A stretch of DNA of 64,000 nt from NCBI GenBank assembly GCA_029204225.1, contig CM055093.1:17075041-17139040 (forward strand). Reading direction: 5' to 3'. Position numbers and translations under genes: made by a program. Position 1 is the first letter of the stretch. Every line of letters begins with the position of its first letter. The notes under the pieces were generated by a model. That model saw only the letters and a program-made list of their open reading frames with translations. It was not told the DNA's origin and did not search any database. Source of the DNA: Diphasiastrum complanatum (Eukaryota; Streptophyta; Lycopodiopsida; Lycopodiales; Lycopodiaceae). Of this stretch, positions 34,801 to 45,402 are shown one piece after another.

Positions 34801-35715
34801 AGCTTGATCTATTTACAACTCTCTTGATAGATGAATGAGAGCTTTTAGAAGTGTCTAAAAAATCCAGCTACAAACAAGGAACTTTTGAGACTTCAATAGA
34901 GAATGATGTCCATGAAGGATCTTTCACCACCTCTTAGAGGATCCCTTACAAGATGTTCCATAAATGTGTCTATATACATGTAGCACACTTCAAAAACTAT
35001 ACATCATGCCAAGCCATGGATTCCAAGGCAATTTGTGCACTTGAAGATACATCAATTAAAATTTTAAGTGCATAAATAATGTTGCCAAAGACAACTTACC
35101 TTGCTTGATCCCTATGATTGAGCCTTGATGGCTCCATCTTGATACTCAAGGTTCTTCTTGGAGTCCTTGGGTCTTGAGCTTGCTCCTCCACTTGACTTGA
35201 CTCCAAACCATCAATGAATTGAATAAGGTGTTGATCCAAAGGTGCTTCTTCAAGTTTACAAATCTTCCACTTTTGAAAGATCACATTTCCACCATTGACA
35301 ACTTCTTTGATGGAAAACAAGTAGATTCTACAATCTCTACTTGAAGAGCAAAACACTACCATTATTTCCTATCATTGAAATAGGATAATCTTTGGTCCTT
35401 ACATTGGAATGATCATGCTCAAAGCATGTGGACCCAAAGATTTCCAATACAAATGATGTTTCATCTTTTATGACACTATTCAAACTATTACAAAAATAGT
35501 TATCCAATGCAATTGCTTTATCAACAACAAATGGAGATTTGAAAGCATCTAATTTCATTATCTTGTCATAGAGAGTACTAAACACCATAGACCTTAAAGA
35601 TAAGCAACAAGTCACTCCATGTCTACTAATACTATCTAACAAGTACTCAGAGATAGTAGACTCTCCAATGCTCACCACCCTTGCAAGATGCACACTTGAA
35701 TGGACAATTTGCATG
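34801..35715 (-). pseudogene. C1 internal region: divergent integrase remnant
   Basis: Reading leftward from 35,714, IVHSSVHLARVV corresponds to copia VHSDVH (catalytic Asp changed to Ser). DSISRHGVTCCLSLRSMVF corresponds to DDYSRYTWVFLLS, after which the frame runs to FGSTCFEHDHSNVRTKDYP and CRIYLFSIKEVVNGGNVIF (integrase C-terminus). The stretch that should hold the other two catalytic residues is missing. RT and RNase H are absent. It ends in DPRTPRRTLSIKMEP near the polypurine tract. Confidence 0.65.
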
Positions 35716-35752
35716 CAATTTGATGACCTCTAAAAAATTACATACTTTAACA

Positions 35753-35764
35753 TGGTATCAGAGC
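35753..35764 (+). promoter_or_regulatory. Primer-binding site, initiator Met tRNA (C2)
   Basis: TGGTATCAGAGC. Only about 14 bp before it (ACATACTTTAACA) resemble an LTR C end (ACAGTACTTTCACA), so the 5' LTR of C2 is nearly all lost. Confidence 0.85.
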
Positions 35765-36752
35765 TAAGTACAAGAGCTTTTGATCATTGATCTATCAAAT
35801 CCATTTTTAGTAGTTTTTGGTGCTAAAAACTAGTCTTGTGAGGGCAAGCTACAAGCTATGTTTTGGAGAGGGGATTTGATCTCAAACTTGGAAGGGATCA
35901 AAATCCCTACTGTTGTTCACATGTGTGGGCACTTTTGAAACAACATTTAATGTAGTACATTCATTTGATAACTGTAAATTCAATTTGTGAGCTTTTGATG
36001 TAATTTTTGGTGAAAATCCTAGGATAAGCTACCAAGATCAAGTGTCATTAATTAGATTTGAATTTGATTCATGAGATCTAATTAATCTGGGCTGAAATTA
36101 GCTCCTCTAAACTTGTTTTACAGGTCTTGAAAGTACATCAAAAAGTGTGAGTGAGATTTAGTCATGTTTTTGTCCAAGAATAGCCAAAATTGATAGGATT
36201 CGATATGTCATTGATAGAATCTCATCTAATCTACATTTCATCTTTGTGAGGGAGTGTAAGAACTGTGAATAGAAGTCCAAGAGAGGTCTAGAAGTCAAAT
36301 GTGAGGTAATCAAGACAAAATGAAACCTTTGTGAGTTTCTAGATCAAATCAATTCAATTTTTTAGAGCATTGTTTTGTAGGATCCTTCCAAAAAGTTCTT
36401 TTGAATCAAGATCAAGGGGATCTTGCTACTTGAATCTTTGTGCATTTCAAGCAAGTTTCTAGTGAAAATTTTTTGGAAAAGAACTTAGGAAGGGCCAAGA
36501 AGTTCAATCTACTTTGTGTTCATTGATTTTCTCAAGAGTAGTCAATAGAGTGAAAAATTGGCAAGATTTGATTGTAAGTAGATTTCACATCATCTTATTT
36601 TCATTCCAACTTTGTAAGGATGTGCCAGAACTAACATTATAAGTCCATTTGTTGGATTAGAAATCTAATTTGAGTGAAACACTACAAGTGTGAGACCTTT
36701 GTGTTTCAAAGTCAATCAAATCTATTTCTTATTTGTAGAAATCACTAGTAAG

Positions 36753-37004
36753 ATGGGATCCATTAAAGCATACCTTCTAAAAACTAGTGAGAGATTGAAT
36801 TCTACTAATTATGTTATTTGTAAAGTTAGGATAAAGTCACTCATGGTGTTCCAAGACCTTTATGAGTTCTTGATTGAAAATGAAGATGAACCTCTAGGTG
36901 CACAGGAGTTAGCTAAATACAAGAAGAGATCTAGGCTTGCACTTCATTGTGTGGAGAGAAGATTCAAAGTGGAGAGCTTGTACAAATTATTCTTAATGGT
37001 CTAG
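36753..37004 (+). pseudogene. C2 gag N-terminus
   Basis: MGSIKAYLLKTSERLNSTNY, the A/B-type gag start, runs to LALHCVERRFK and then loses frame. Compared with A1, about 90 codons of gag are missing between HC and ELVQIILNGL. Confidence 0.7.
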
Positions 37005-38284
37005 GAGATGAATTTGCAAATTTGGTCCAAATTTTTGCCATCCAAGACACTTTGCCAACTATAGAAAAACTTCACAGTGTATTAGTGGCTGAAGAGTGTA
37101 GGATGCTCCACACCAAGGCAGTAATGAGCTCATTGTCCTTGCAGGATGGAGATGAGAAAGCCAATTTCTCATTCAAGGACAAAAAGAAAACCAATGGAAA
37201 GAAGAAACATTCAAAGGAGGCCAAAGAGGAGAATGGCGCATCAAGCTCAAAGGACAAGCCAAAGCAAAAATGTTTCTTTTGTGGAAAGAAGGGACATTAT
37301 GCATCCGAATGCTACAAGAGGCTAAGAGCACAAGAAGAGGAGGACAAACAAGGAAACCTTGCATATGAGGAGGAGGAGGAGGAAGTAGATGTATTCTTGA
37401 TGGCATCTATATCCTCACCAACAAGCAATAGCAATTCAAGAGACATTTGGTGGATTGGTAGTGGGGCTAGTTCCCAGATGTCTTGTGAAAAGAATTTTTT
37501 ATCAAACTTACACTCATTCAATGATGCTAAAAAGTTTGTCTTTATTGCAAGTGATGAAGAGTGTAGGATAGATGGTGTTGGTATCATCTCTTTGTATCTA
37601 GAATCCTCAATAAGTATGGATCTAGAAAATGTCCTTTATGTATCATCAATCACCAAAAATATGCTAAGTGTTGGTCAATTCTTGGAAAATGGTTTGGATG
37701 TTCACTTTGAGCATGGTGTTTGTTCCATTTTTAAGAATGATGTTTGCATTGCAAAGGGATTTAAACATGGAAGATTGTTTAAGTTGGAAGCTAGTGCTGC
37801 TTTTGAGAGTGTGAGCTTGGAAAAGGAGGAGATCTTGGCAAAGTGTGATCTTGCTTGCATTGAGGAGGAGCATCAAAAGGAGGAAGATCTTGAGGATCAG
37901 CCTCAAAGCATGAGAGATCCAAGGATGTCCTCTGGAGTGACTTGTTGCTTATCTTTAAGATCTATGATGTTTAGTACTCTCTATGACAAGACAATGAAAT
38001 TAGATGCTTTTAAATCTCCATTTGTTGTTGGTAAAGCAATCTCATTGGATAACTATTTTTGTAATAGTTTGAATAGTGTCATAAAAGATGAAACATCATT
38101 TGTATTGGAAATCTTTGGGTCCACATGCTTTGAGCATGATCATTCCAATGTAAGGACCAAAGATTATCCTATTTCAATGATAGAAATAATGGTAGTGTTT
38201 TGCTCTTCAAGTAGAGATTGTAGAATCTACTTGTTTTCCACCAAAGAAGTTGTCAATGGTGGAAATGTGATATTTCAAGAATGA
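36947..38284 (+). CDS. C2 445-codon fused gag-protease-integrase remnant
   Basis: Open throughout. Gag C-terminus: SGELVQIILNGLGDEFANLV, knuckle CFFCGKKGHYASEC, acidic stretch EEEEEEVDVFLMASISS. Protease region: WWIGSGASSQMS, where the catalytic Asp is Gly (GGT for GAT), then VLYVSSITKNMLSVGQFLEN. A Glu-rich linker (EEEHQKEEDLEDQPQS) follows, then directly the integrase tail shared with C1 (GVTCCLSLRSMMFSTLYDK, FGSTCFEHDHSNVRTKDYP, CRIYLFSTKEVV). The first CCHC and the ORF are intact although protease and integrase cannot work. Confidence 0.75.
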   Translation: MCGEKIQSGELVQIILNGLGDEFANLVQIFAIQDTLPTIEKLHSVLVAEECRMLHTKAVMSSLSLQDGDEKANFSFKDKKKTNGKKKHSKEAKEENGASSSKDKPKQKCFFCGKKGHYASECYKRLRAQEEEDKQGNLAYEEEEEEVDVFLMASISSPTSNSNSRDIWWIGSGASSQMSCEKNFLSNLHSFNDAKKFVFIASDEECRIDGVGIISLYLESSISMDLENVLYVSSITKNMLSVGQFLENGLDVHFEHGVCSIFKNDVCIAKGFKHGRLFKLEASAAFESVSLEKEEILAKCDLACIEEEHQKEEDLEDQPQSMRDPRMSSGVTCCLSLRSMMFSTLYDKTMKLDAFKSPFVVGKAISLDNYFCNSLNSVIKDETSFVLEIFGSTCFEHDHSNVRTKDYPISMIEIMVVFCSSSRDCRIYLFSTKEVVNGGNVIFQE

Positions 38285-38657
38285 AAGATTTCAAACTTGA
38301 AGAAGCACCTTTGGATCAATACCTTATTTAATTATTTGATGGTCAAGTCAAGTGGAGGAGCAAGCTCAAGGCCCAAGGACTCCAAGAAGAACCTTGAGTA
38401 TCAAGATGGAGCCATCAAGGCTCAAATCATGTGGATCAATCAAGGCAAGTTTTCTTTGGAAATATTATGTATGCACTTAATAGTTTAATTGATGTATCTT
38501 CAAGTGCACAAAATGCCTTAAAATCCATGGCTTGGAATGATGTATAGTTGTTGAAGTGTGCTACCCCCTCTCAAAAGTTCCTTGTTTGTAGTTGGATTGT
38601 TTAGACACTTCTAAAAGCATTCATTCATCTAGCAAGAGAGTATAGATAGATCAAGCT
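38285..38657 (+). other. C2 3' untranslated region
   Basis: Holds an out-of-frame piece that matches the end of the C1 ORF (GASSRPKDSKKNLEYQDGAI against SQVEEQAQDPRTPRRTLSIK at DNA level). Confidence 0.5.
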
Positions 38658-38669
38658 AAATTTGAAGAG

Positions 38670-39013
38670 TGTGAAGATTGCCAAAAGTTGGCAAATCTAG
38701 CTTGATCAAAAACCATGTAGTATAATGTAAATTGTACATAAGTGGATTCCACACATGTGAGACCAAGATGCCACATGGAAATCCACTCCTAATATAGATT
38801 AGGTCAAAACAAATAGATAGTCATGTCTATTTGGTGGTCATCCCTAAATTATAGGACCCACATCTTGATTTGTGAGAAATTTTGACCAACTAGCTATCTA
38901 CCAAGCATGATTCTAGGAAATAGACTAGGGTTTCATTATAGGACAAAAAGGGTGAGTTAACTTCCTTATTACATGCTGTAAATTCACCTAACTTTAAGAA
39001 GGAAGTGAGTTTT
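38670..39013 (+). repeat. C2 3' LTR, truncated
   Basis: TGTGAAGATTGCC follows the polypurine tract; colinear with the reverse complement of LTR C1 for about 340 bp, then cut at 39,013 by LTR D. Confidence 0.8.
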
Positions 39014-40338
39014 TGACAAAATTTCCAGATTTCACACGTGCGAGGAATGTCCACAAGTATGATGGATCTAATTAAGCTTTGTGATTAGCACAATAACCTG
39101 ATTCTAGATTGATTAGATTAGCAAGATCTAGTTCAAAAGAAATGGCTTAACCACAATCTAGCATGCTAAGCAATTGAATATGATGGCAATGAATCAATAA
39201 TGAGCAAAAGTACAAGATATTAGTGTATAAGCATTGGCTTCAACATGAGTTAGATCCAAAATGGCATGAGATAGCTACAAAAATTTGGTTCTTCATCATT
39301 GATTAGCTCAAGGTAGAACCACATCCATTCATTACAAAATGACTTTTAAAGTGACATCTAGAGTCTATGTGACATTTGTCACTTGCCATGCATGAAATTC
39401 TACTAGCTTTTTACAAGTGTGCTAGTTCTAACTAACAAAGTACAAATTGTGAAAGTACTGTACTTTAGGACCATAAATGGATCTACAAAAGATCCACAAG
39501 AGTGATTGGATGCTTGCTTAACAATCTATCAAAAAACTAGACACAAAAAAGTTGATCTAGATTGGCAATTTGATAAACAGCAAGCATTAACAATCAAAAG
39601 CATTGATAAACATTGAAATTTGAGCCCACACGTGTGTACTACAGGCTGTAGTATGGCCTTCAACCTGAGAAACAAGTAGAAATTGATTTGGTTTCATTTG
39701 GATCACAAAAACTCAATGTACATAGTGAATTAGCTTGAGATTGCTAATGAGCTCCAAAAATTTTCTATCTTCTCACTATGGAGAGAGGGAATACATAGCA
39801 AATTCAACTTCCTTCTTGAAGTTAGGTGGATTTCCAGCATGTAATAAGGAAGTTAACTCACTCTCCTTGACCTAAAATGAAACCCAAGTCTATTTCCTAG
39901 AGTTATGCTTGGTAGGTAGCTAGTTGGGTCAAATTTTCACCTTAAACTTAGGTTTAGGTCCTATACCCACTTGTGTACACAATTGACACTATTCTACATG
40001 GTTTTTTATCAAGCTAGATTTGCCAATTTTTGGCAATTCTTCACACAAATCATCATGCATGTGTCCATTACACTTTGTGCATGCCTTGCATGTCACTATG
40101 GATCACTTTCAATCAATGCATGTCAATTGCCACGAGTTTCTACAAGCATGACTTTGCTAATTCTATGTCTACAAACTATATGCAAGTTGTATTCTTCAAT
40201 CTAGATATTACATAACCATGTAGCTCAAGTTCTATGTAGGCCAAACTTGGCATTTTGCATTTATGAGCTACATACTTGCATGGTACAACATTTGTAGCAA
40301 GCCAAGAAATCAATATGGATTGTTTTTCAATTTTAACA
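39014..40338 (-). repeat. D 3' LTR with a nested solo LTR C
   Basis: About 720 bp once the insertion is removed. Plus strand TGACAAAATTTCC...TTTTAACA; near its left end TTTCACACGTGCGAGG resembles the B LTR end. The left limit is inferred from TG and from the break in LTR C2. Confidence 0.7.
39448..40045 (-). mobile_element. Solo LTR of family C, TSD CAAAT
   Basis: 598 bp, TGTGAAAGTACTG...TTCTTCACA, about 100 bp shorter than LTR C1 because of an internal deletion near 39,965. Perfect CAAAT duplications at 39,443-39,447 and 40,046-40,050. Confidence 0.9.
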
Positions 40339-40350
40339 CTCCTCCTAAAA
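40339..40350 (-). other. Polypurine tract of D
   Basis: Minus strand TTTTAGGAGGAG, identical to B. Confidence 0.8.
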
Positions 40351-40355
40351 ATAAT

Positions 40356-41144
40356 CTATATTAATTTGAACATGGATCTTGGTATAACTCCAAGATTGGC
40401 TCTATGCTTGATGAAGGAACTTTTGCTCAAAGGTTTGGTGAGCATATCAGCAATACAAGATGATGTGTCGATGTGCTCCAATTTGATTTCACCTCCAATG
40501 AGCTTCTCTCTCACAAAGTGATGTGCAACTTCGATATGCTTGCTCCTTGCATGGAATATTGGGTTGTTGGCAAGGGCTTGGGCTGAAATGTTGTCACACA
40601 TGATCACAGGTAGATCCTCTTCCATGATTATCTTTAGCTCCACTAGTAACCTCTTGATCCAAAGCACTTCCTTTGTTGTTGTAGTGAGTGCTTTGTACTC
40701 AGCTTCACATGATGAGAGTGATACAATATCTTGTTTTTTGAAAAGCCAAAGTATCAAGTTTCCTCCAAGGTATATGACATAAGCACTTGTAGATTTTCGA
40801 TCTGCTCTATCACTTGCAAAATCCGAGTCAGAATAACCAGTAATAGAAAGATCTTCACTTTTATACAATAAGCCAAAATCAAAAGTTGAAGATATATATC
40901 TAAGCACTCTCTTGGCCATTTTCCAATGATAAACGGAAGGATTTTGCATAGCCTGGCTCAACTTATGAACACTAAAGCTTATGTCAGGTCTAGTTATTGT
41001 GGTCCAAATTAAGGAGCCTATAAGACTTCTAAAAAGTGTGATGTTCACGAAGGATCTTTCATTACCTTTGTTAGAGTCCTTTACATTTTGCTCCATAGGT
41101 GTTTCTAAACTCTTACAATTCAACATATTGAATTTCTTGAACAT
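40356..41144 (-). CDS. Copia D RNase H and C-terminus
   Basis: 262 open codons from MFKKFNMLNCKSLETPMEQN through RSLIGSLIWTTITRPDISFS, the RNase H residues GYSDSDFASDRADRKS, SSCEAEYKALTTTTKEV, NPIFHARSKHIEVAHHFVRE, to LTKPLSKSSFIKHRANLGVI and a stop 17 bp before the LTR. Very close to B, but with the intact C-terminus that B lost. Part of a truncated pol, so not a complete protein. Confidence 0.85.
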   Translation of the reverse strand: MFKKFNMLNCKSLETPMEQNVKDSNKGNERSFVNITLFRSLIGSLIWTTITRPDISFSVHKLSQAMQNPSVYHWKMAKRVLRYISSTFDFGLLYKSEDLSITGYSDSDFASDRADRKSTSAYVIYLGGNLILWLFKKQDIVSLSSCEAEYKALTTTTKEVLWIKRLLVELKIIMEEDLPVIMCDNISAQALANNPIFHARSKHIEVAHHFVREKLIGGEIKLEHIDTSSCIADMLTKPLSKSSFIKHRANLGVIPRSMFKLI

Positions 41145-41407
41145 TGAAAGAGCATACTTAAATTGACATACAAAAGCTTTATCTTTAAGAAGGTCAATCT
41201 CTAATCCTAGAATATAGTGAGTTTTTCCATGATCTTGCCTCTTGAACTCTTTTCCAAGTGCAATCTTGGTTTCCTCAACTAACTTGATGCATCTTCCTAT
41301 CAGAATGATATCATCAACATAAATAAGAAGGATGACAATATCTTTATCAAAAAACTTGACATATAAGGATCATAGTTACTAAGATTAAATCCTAGTGACT
41401 CAAGAAG
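41145..41407 (-). pseudogene. Copia D reverse transcriptase tail (broken)
   Basis: SLGFNLSNYDP, then the frame change around the YVDD region (FLFMLMISF in one frame, LLIYVDDII-like in another), VEETKIALGKEFKRQDHGKT and THYILGLEIDLL. One or two indels. The N-terminal part of RT is replaced by the GA-repeat block. Confidence 0.7.
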
Positions 41408-41480
41408 AAATTTTCGAGAGAGTTTTTCACGAAAATTTCGAGAGAGAGAGTTTTTCACGCAAATTTCGAGAAGGAGAGAG
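41408..41480 (+). repeat. GA/TTTCGAGAG repeat block, left part
   Basis: AAATTTTCGAGAGAG and TTTTTCACGAAAATTTC units, the same kind of sequence as 54,652-55,270. Element E split the block here. Confidence 0.75.
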
Positions 41481-42284
41481 TGTGTAGTGTCGAGGCTCTT
41501 TCGTAGTATAGCCCTTCCGCCTGTCAACAAAGGTTAGATCACTAGATAGGTGCCTAACTATGCATAGATGCTACTTTTAGTTAATTTCCTACTTTCTCCC
41601 TTAACTCTACTCACCACTATACTACTCCTCTACACTAACATTTATCATAGTTTTGGTTGAAGGGAAGGGATGGAGAAGAAGAGATTGAGAAGAGAAGAGA
41701 AAGAGAGAGAAGAGAGTGAGAGTGGAGGTTAGCTCAAATGCTCCTTATGCTTGCTAATGGAAAAACATTCACTATGGCAAACAATAAAACATGGAAATAG
41801 AAAACAATAGAAAATACAACCAAGAGCAATAGCAAGTAGTGAATAGCAAATGAGGATGTTTCTCTTCCAAAAATGGTAGAGTTTCCTCCTTCTCATTAAA
41901 CATGGAAATAGTGTACAAATGGTGCCTTTTTATAAAATGGGGAAGGCCCTTGCCCCTCAATCCTATTGGCTAATATTCACAATGATCTTAACCATTCATC
42001 TTGGACCCAACTTGATCCAAGGGTCCACAAAAAGTACATTAGAAATAAAAGATTCATGTGAGTCCCAATTTGGACCCAACTCTAAAAAGTGATCTCTAAG
42101 TTTAAAAATGACATTGGGCCTCTAGTTTTATTTTAATCACAAGGCCCAAGTCAAGTTTATCTTATTTACAACTTCAATTGCGTGCTCATTGGGCCATGGG
42201 CTTATACACACAGGATGCCATTCCCTCGCAACACATTTTATTGGAGGATTTTATTTATTTACACTTTGTTGGGAATACCCTGAA
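41481..42284 (-). repeat. E 3' LTR
   Basis: Plus strand (TG)TGTAGTGTCGAGG...TTGTTGGGAATACCC. Matches the 5' LTR with about twenty visible differences, including a missing 16-bp duplication and an extra 12 bp. The inner end (42,280s) has lost the CAACA end of the 5' LTR. Confidence 0.9.
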
Positions 42285-42290
42285 TAGGAC

Positions 42291-45200
42291 TCACGACCGA
42301 AGTAGTGCCGGTCCCTCTTGGACCGCCTTTGGTGGATGAGATATCCCGTAACGTCTTCCATGAAGTTGAGGCGGTCCAGTTTCTTCGAGTCCTTTGGCGT
42401 GTGGAAGGACTTGTGAACTTCTGTCAACCATTCTTGATCCACCCATGCTTGGAATCATTTCGTCCAGGGATCGCCAATGAATGTAGCTCGGTAATATACG
42501 CGAGCGACTGGCAGTTGGTCTTTGACTTTGTCGGAAGCGAGCGGAGGGAAGGAAATCATCCCATTTTGTTTCAATGCCCATTAAATATTCCAAGTTTCGG
42601 GCGTAAGTAGCTGTCGCGCGGACTGTGGGATCGGGGCAATTAATGTAGTGGCTAACGAATGCAGAGAGAGCCCTTCTGGCGTCTACATCCGTGTCCACCC
42701 ATATTCGGATTTGATATTGGCCAGTTGAAATTGTTGAGTGTGATTTGGTCCAGAGAAGTGCCGCATTCCACCCATTGGGATCTTCTTGAACATGGCAGAA
42801 AATGTGCGTTCACCCGTAACTATTGCGGACTCATCACGTAAGCTCTGATGGCCGCATGGTCTCTCTCAAATAATTGTTATCGCCACTCCGGTTGTGGTTG
42901 GAGGGGAGGTAAGGCTTGCAGTTCTTTTCCCTTGATGGTCTGAGCTAAGAATGATAACTGCCAGCTGCCTCTTGATGACTCATGGGGATATTTGGATAAA
43001 AATTCATTGATGTTCTCCTCCATGGATTTTGGTCTTCGAAAGGCCCGATTGACAGATATCGTTCATGACCCTCTAGATGATGTTGCTGGGCCCTAGCTGG
43101 TGATTGCGCCTTGGCTCTCGTCGCGCGTCTCAGCGGCTGCATCTGTTTGCCCTTGGTCCTGGCCTTTGGACCCTTGATCTAGTTAAAACCCCCCTACTGC
43201 TTGCTATTCTGATCTTGGCTAGTACTAGCCTGTGCAGCGTCAAAATTAGGTGGCGGTGGAATTACCACGGGGGAGGGCTAGGCCTTCGTTTCCATGTATT
43301 TCTGGCATGCCTTGAGGGCTTGCTTGGCCTCGGCGAGCTCTTGCATTGCGCTTGTCTGATACTTATTGAACTCTACCTAGTAGCTGTTCAGAGTTTGGCT
43401 ATAAATCTGCACCTGACGTTGTAGAACATTCATCTCTGATTGGGAAAGCGGCCTTGTGTCTGGTGCAGATTGAGCTAACCAGACGAGCTTCTCATCTTGT
43501 AAGGCCTTAAACTTCATCCCCACACGCGTGTTCTCTGCTTCCAAAAGTGTAAGTTGTGCCTGGACGGGGGCAAGCCGTTGGGATGCTTTAGTTTGAAGCT
43601 CCCGCACCTTTGTGGAGGCCTCCGTTAGCGCTTTGGAGAGGCTTTGAATATATTTGTATAGGCTCTCCTCCTTCTGCTGCAACTTGGCAATCTCTTGGTG
43701 CCCTGCTTGTTTGTGTTGTTGAGCCAGAATTAGCTCTTGCTGCAGCTTGGTGAGGTCTGCTCGCAACTGTGTATTATTTGTTGTCAACTGTATTACCCTG
43801 CTTTCCAGAATAGCTTTGGTTGCTACCGCATCCAGGATGTATTTTCCTAGGGTTTGGTACGCCGTCGTTAGATCCGTGGGAGCAGCTGGTACACTTGCAC
43901 TAGCAGGGGCTTGTGTTGTATCAGCCCCGACGACTTGTGAAATTCCGTCATCATTGTCTTTGATCAGATTTTCATTTATCCTGATGCCATCTGGGACGGT
44001 AGGGTCAGTTCGATCTAGTGATGCTACAAAAACTATTTGTACAAATGCGTCATCAGACATCGGTTGGCTGCCCTCGGCAACCTTTGGTGAAGCAGGTGGG
44101 GTGTGAGAAACAACTGTGGAAACAGGGGCGAGGACGGTTTGTCCGAACGAGAGGATGGGAGGAACAATGGGAAACTGAAGGGTGGTGTGGAGTACGGAAG
44201 AAGATGAGGATGGAGCAGAAAATGTCTGGCGTGGGGGTGAAAAATTGATAACTTGCATCCATGTCAGAGTGTTGGGAGACAGTTGTGAATCAGAAGGGTT
44301 GAATGTGAGAAGAGCAAGGGTGGTGGCAGGAGTAATGGAGGATGCGATGGTGATGGATGGAGCAGCGGACACTGGAAGAGAAGTAGGAGTGGTATCAACA
44401 GAAGAAACGAGGATGGAGACAAAAAAAGTTGTGGATGGAATAGGAAGAGAGGTAACGACAACAATAATTGGAGTGGGGGGTTGCACGGAAGAAGAAGTGA
44501 CGGTGGTTGATGGAGTAGTTAGTCCGACAGTGGATACACGTCGTCGGGTAACAGGTGGAGATGTGGATGTAGAGGCAGCGCCACGCATTCGTTTGCTGGC
44601 CGTTGTGTTAATGACTGCAGATTGGGATGAGGTAGATGCTTGAGATGGTGGGTAAAGGTTAGTATGTGGCACAAGGATAGACAGGAGGGATGAGCATTGG
44701 AAACCGTGCACTTTCGCCTCGAGAAGTGCACAGGCAAAGTTACACAATAGGGGGCCTGCTGCGATTCGCTCATAGTTGTTGGGTTTGATGGAGTTTGTTA
44801 GTTATTGAATAAGGAAGCTATGCCAGCCGTAAAAACAACGGAGGGGTTAGAAAATTCCAGAAAGAATTCCACTATCTGACTCAGCAGCATAGACTGAATT
44901 CTGTCTTTGCGAAATGTTGAAATAACCAAAAAGTTATTCAACAGATGCACAACTGTCTGAATGACGGGTTCTATGATAGCTTCTATCAGGTAACCATTGT
45001 TAGTCTGGATGGGAATTTCTGGTGTGGTTTGGGTAACGAATGGTTTGATCAGAGCTTTGGTGTGGCGATGAGAGATGGGTTGACGATCACCGGACATAAT
45101 GCCAATGGTGATCATTGAGTTGACGTTAATCCTAACCTTGTACGTGGTACCTTAGTACAGGAAGTGGAAACGAGCCTTGTCCTCGTCCTAGGTGGCGTAA

Positions 45201-45402
45201 GCATGAAGGGCGAGGCCCATGTTAATCTCAGAATGGAAGAGCGCCGAGTAGAAATCCATTGCTTCAAGGAGGGCCCCGGCTGTCTACAGCCATGGTTGGA
45301 TCAAAGTGTCAGAGGGTAGAGGCCAAATCTGCATGGCCTCGGGGATGTCACGCTGGATCACCTGTTTGGCACCAGAGTCTTCAGAGGATGAGGAGGCCAT
45401 GT
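42291..45402 (-). pseudogene. E accessory ORF downstream of integrase (broken)
   Basis: Sense orientation, after pol. A start at 45,402 (MASSSSEDSGAKQ) leads to a globular part with three stops, VRINVNSMITIGIMSGDRQ and IQSMLLSQIVEFFLEFSN (45,115-44,798). After one frame change, YERIAAGPLLCNFACALLEA begins a 456-codon open stretch: Ser/Thr/Pro-rich (44,700-44,050), then a long coiled coil (TLGKYILDAVATKAILES to RPLSQSEMNVLQRQVQ). The same frame goes on past five or more stops to YARNLEYLMGIETKWDDF and ends at the 3' LTR. In total about 1,000 codons. No known domain; the position corresponds to the env-like ORF of Athila elements, but I see no clear transmembrane helix. Confidence 0.75.

Larger units (their letters stand above)
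35765..38669 (+). mobile_element. Non-autonomous copia element C2 (internal region)
   Basis: Primer site, 990-bp leader, gag from 36,753, a fused gag-protease-integrase-remnant ORF to 38,284, polypurine tract TTTGAAGAG (38,658-38,669) and a truncated 3' LTR at 38,670. There is no RT or RNase H and there are no target duplications, because both outer ends are cut. C1 is the same kind of element in the opposite orientation. Confidence 0.8.
39014..41407 (-). mobile_element. Copia element D, 3' part
   Basis: Minus strand: RT tail, RNase H, polypurine tract (40,339-40,350) and 3' LTR (39,014-40,338, with a nested solo LTR). The 5' part is missing; RT is cut at about 41,407, where GA/TTTTCGAGAG repeat sequence starts. 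Confidence 0.8.
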
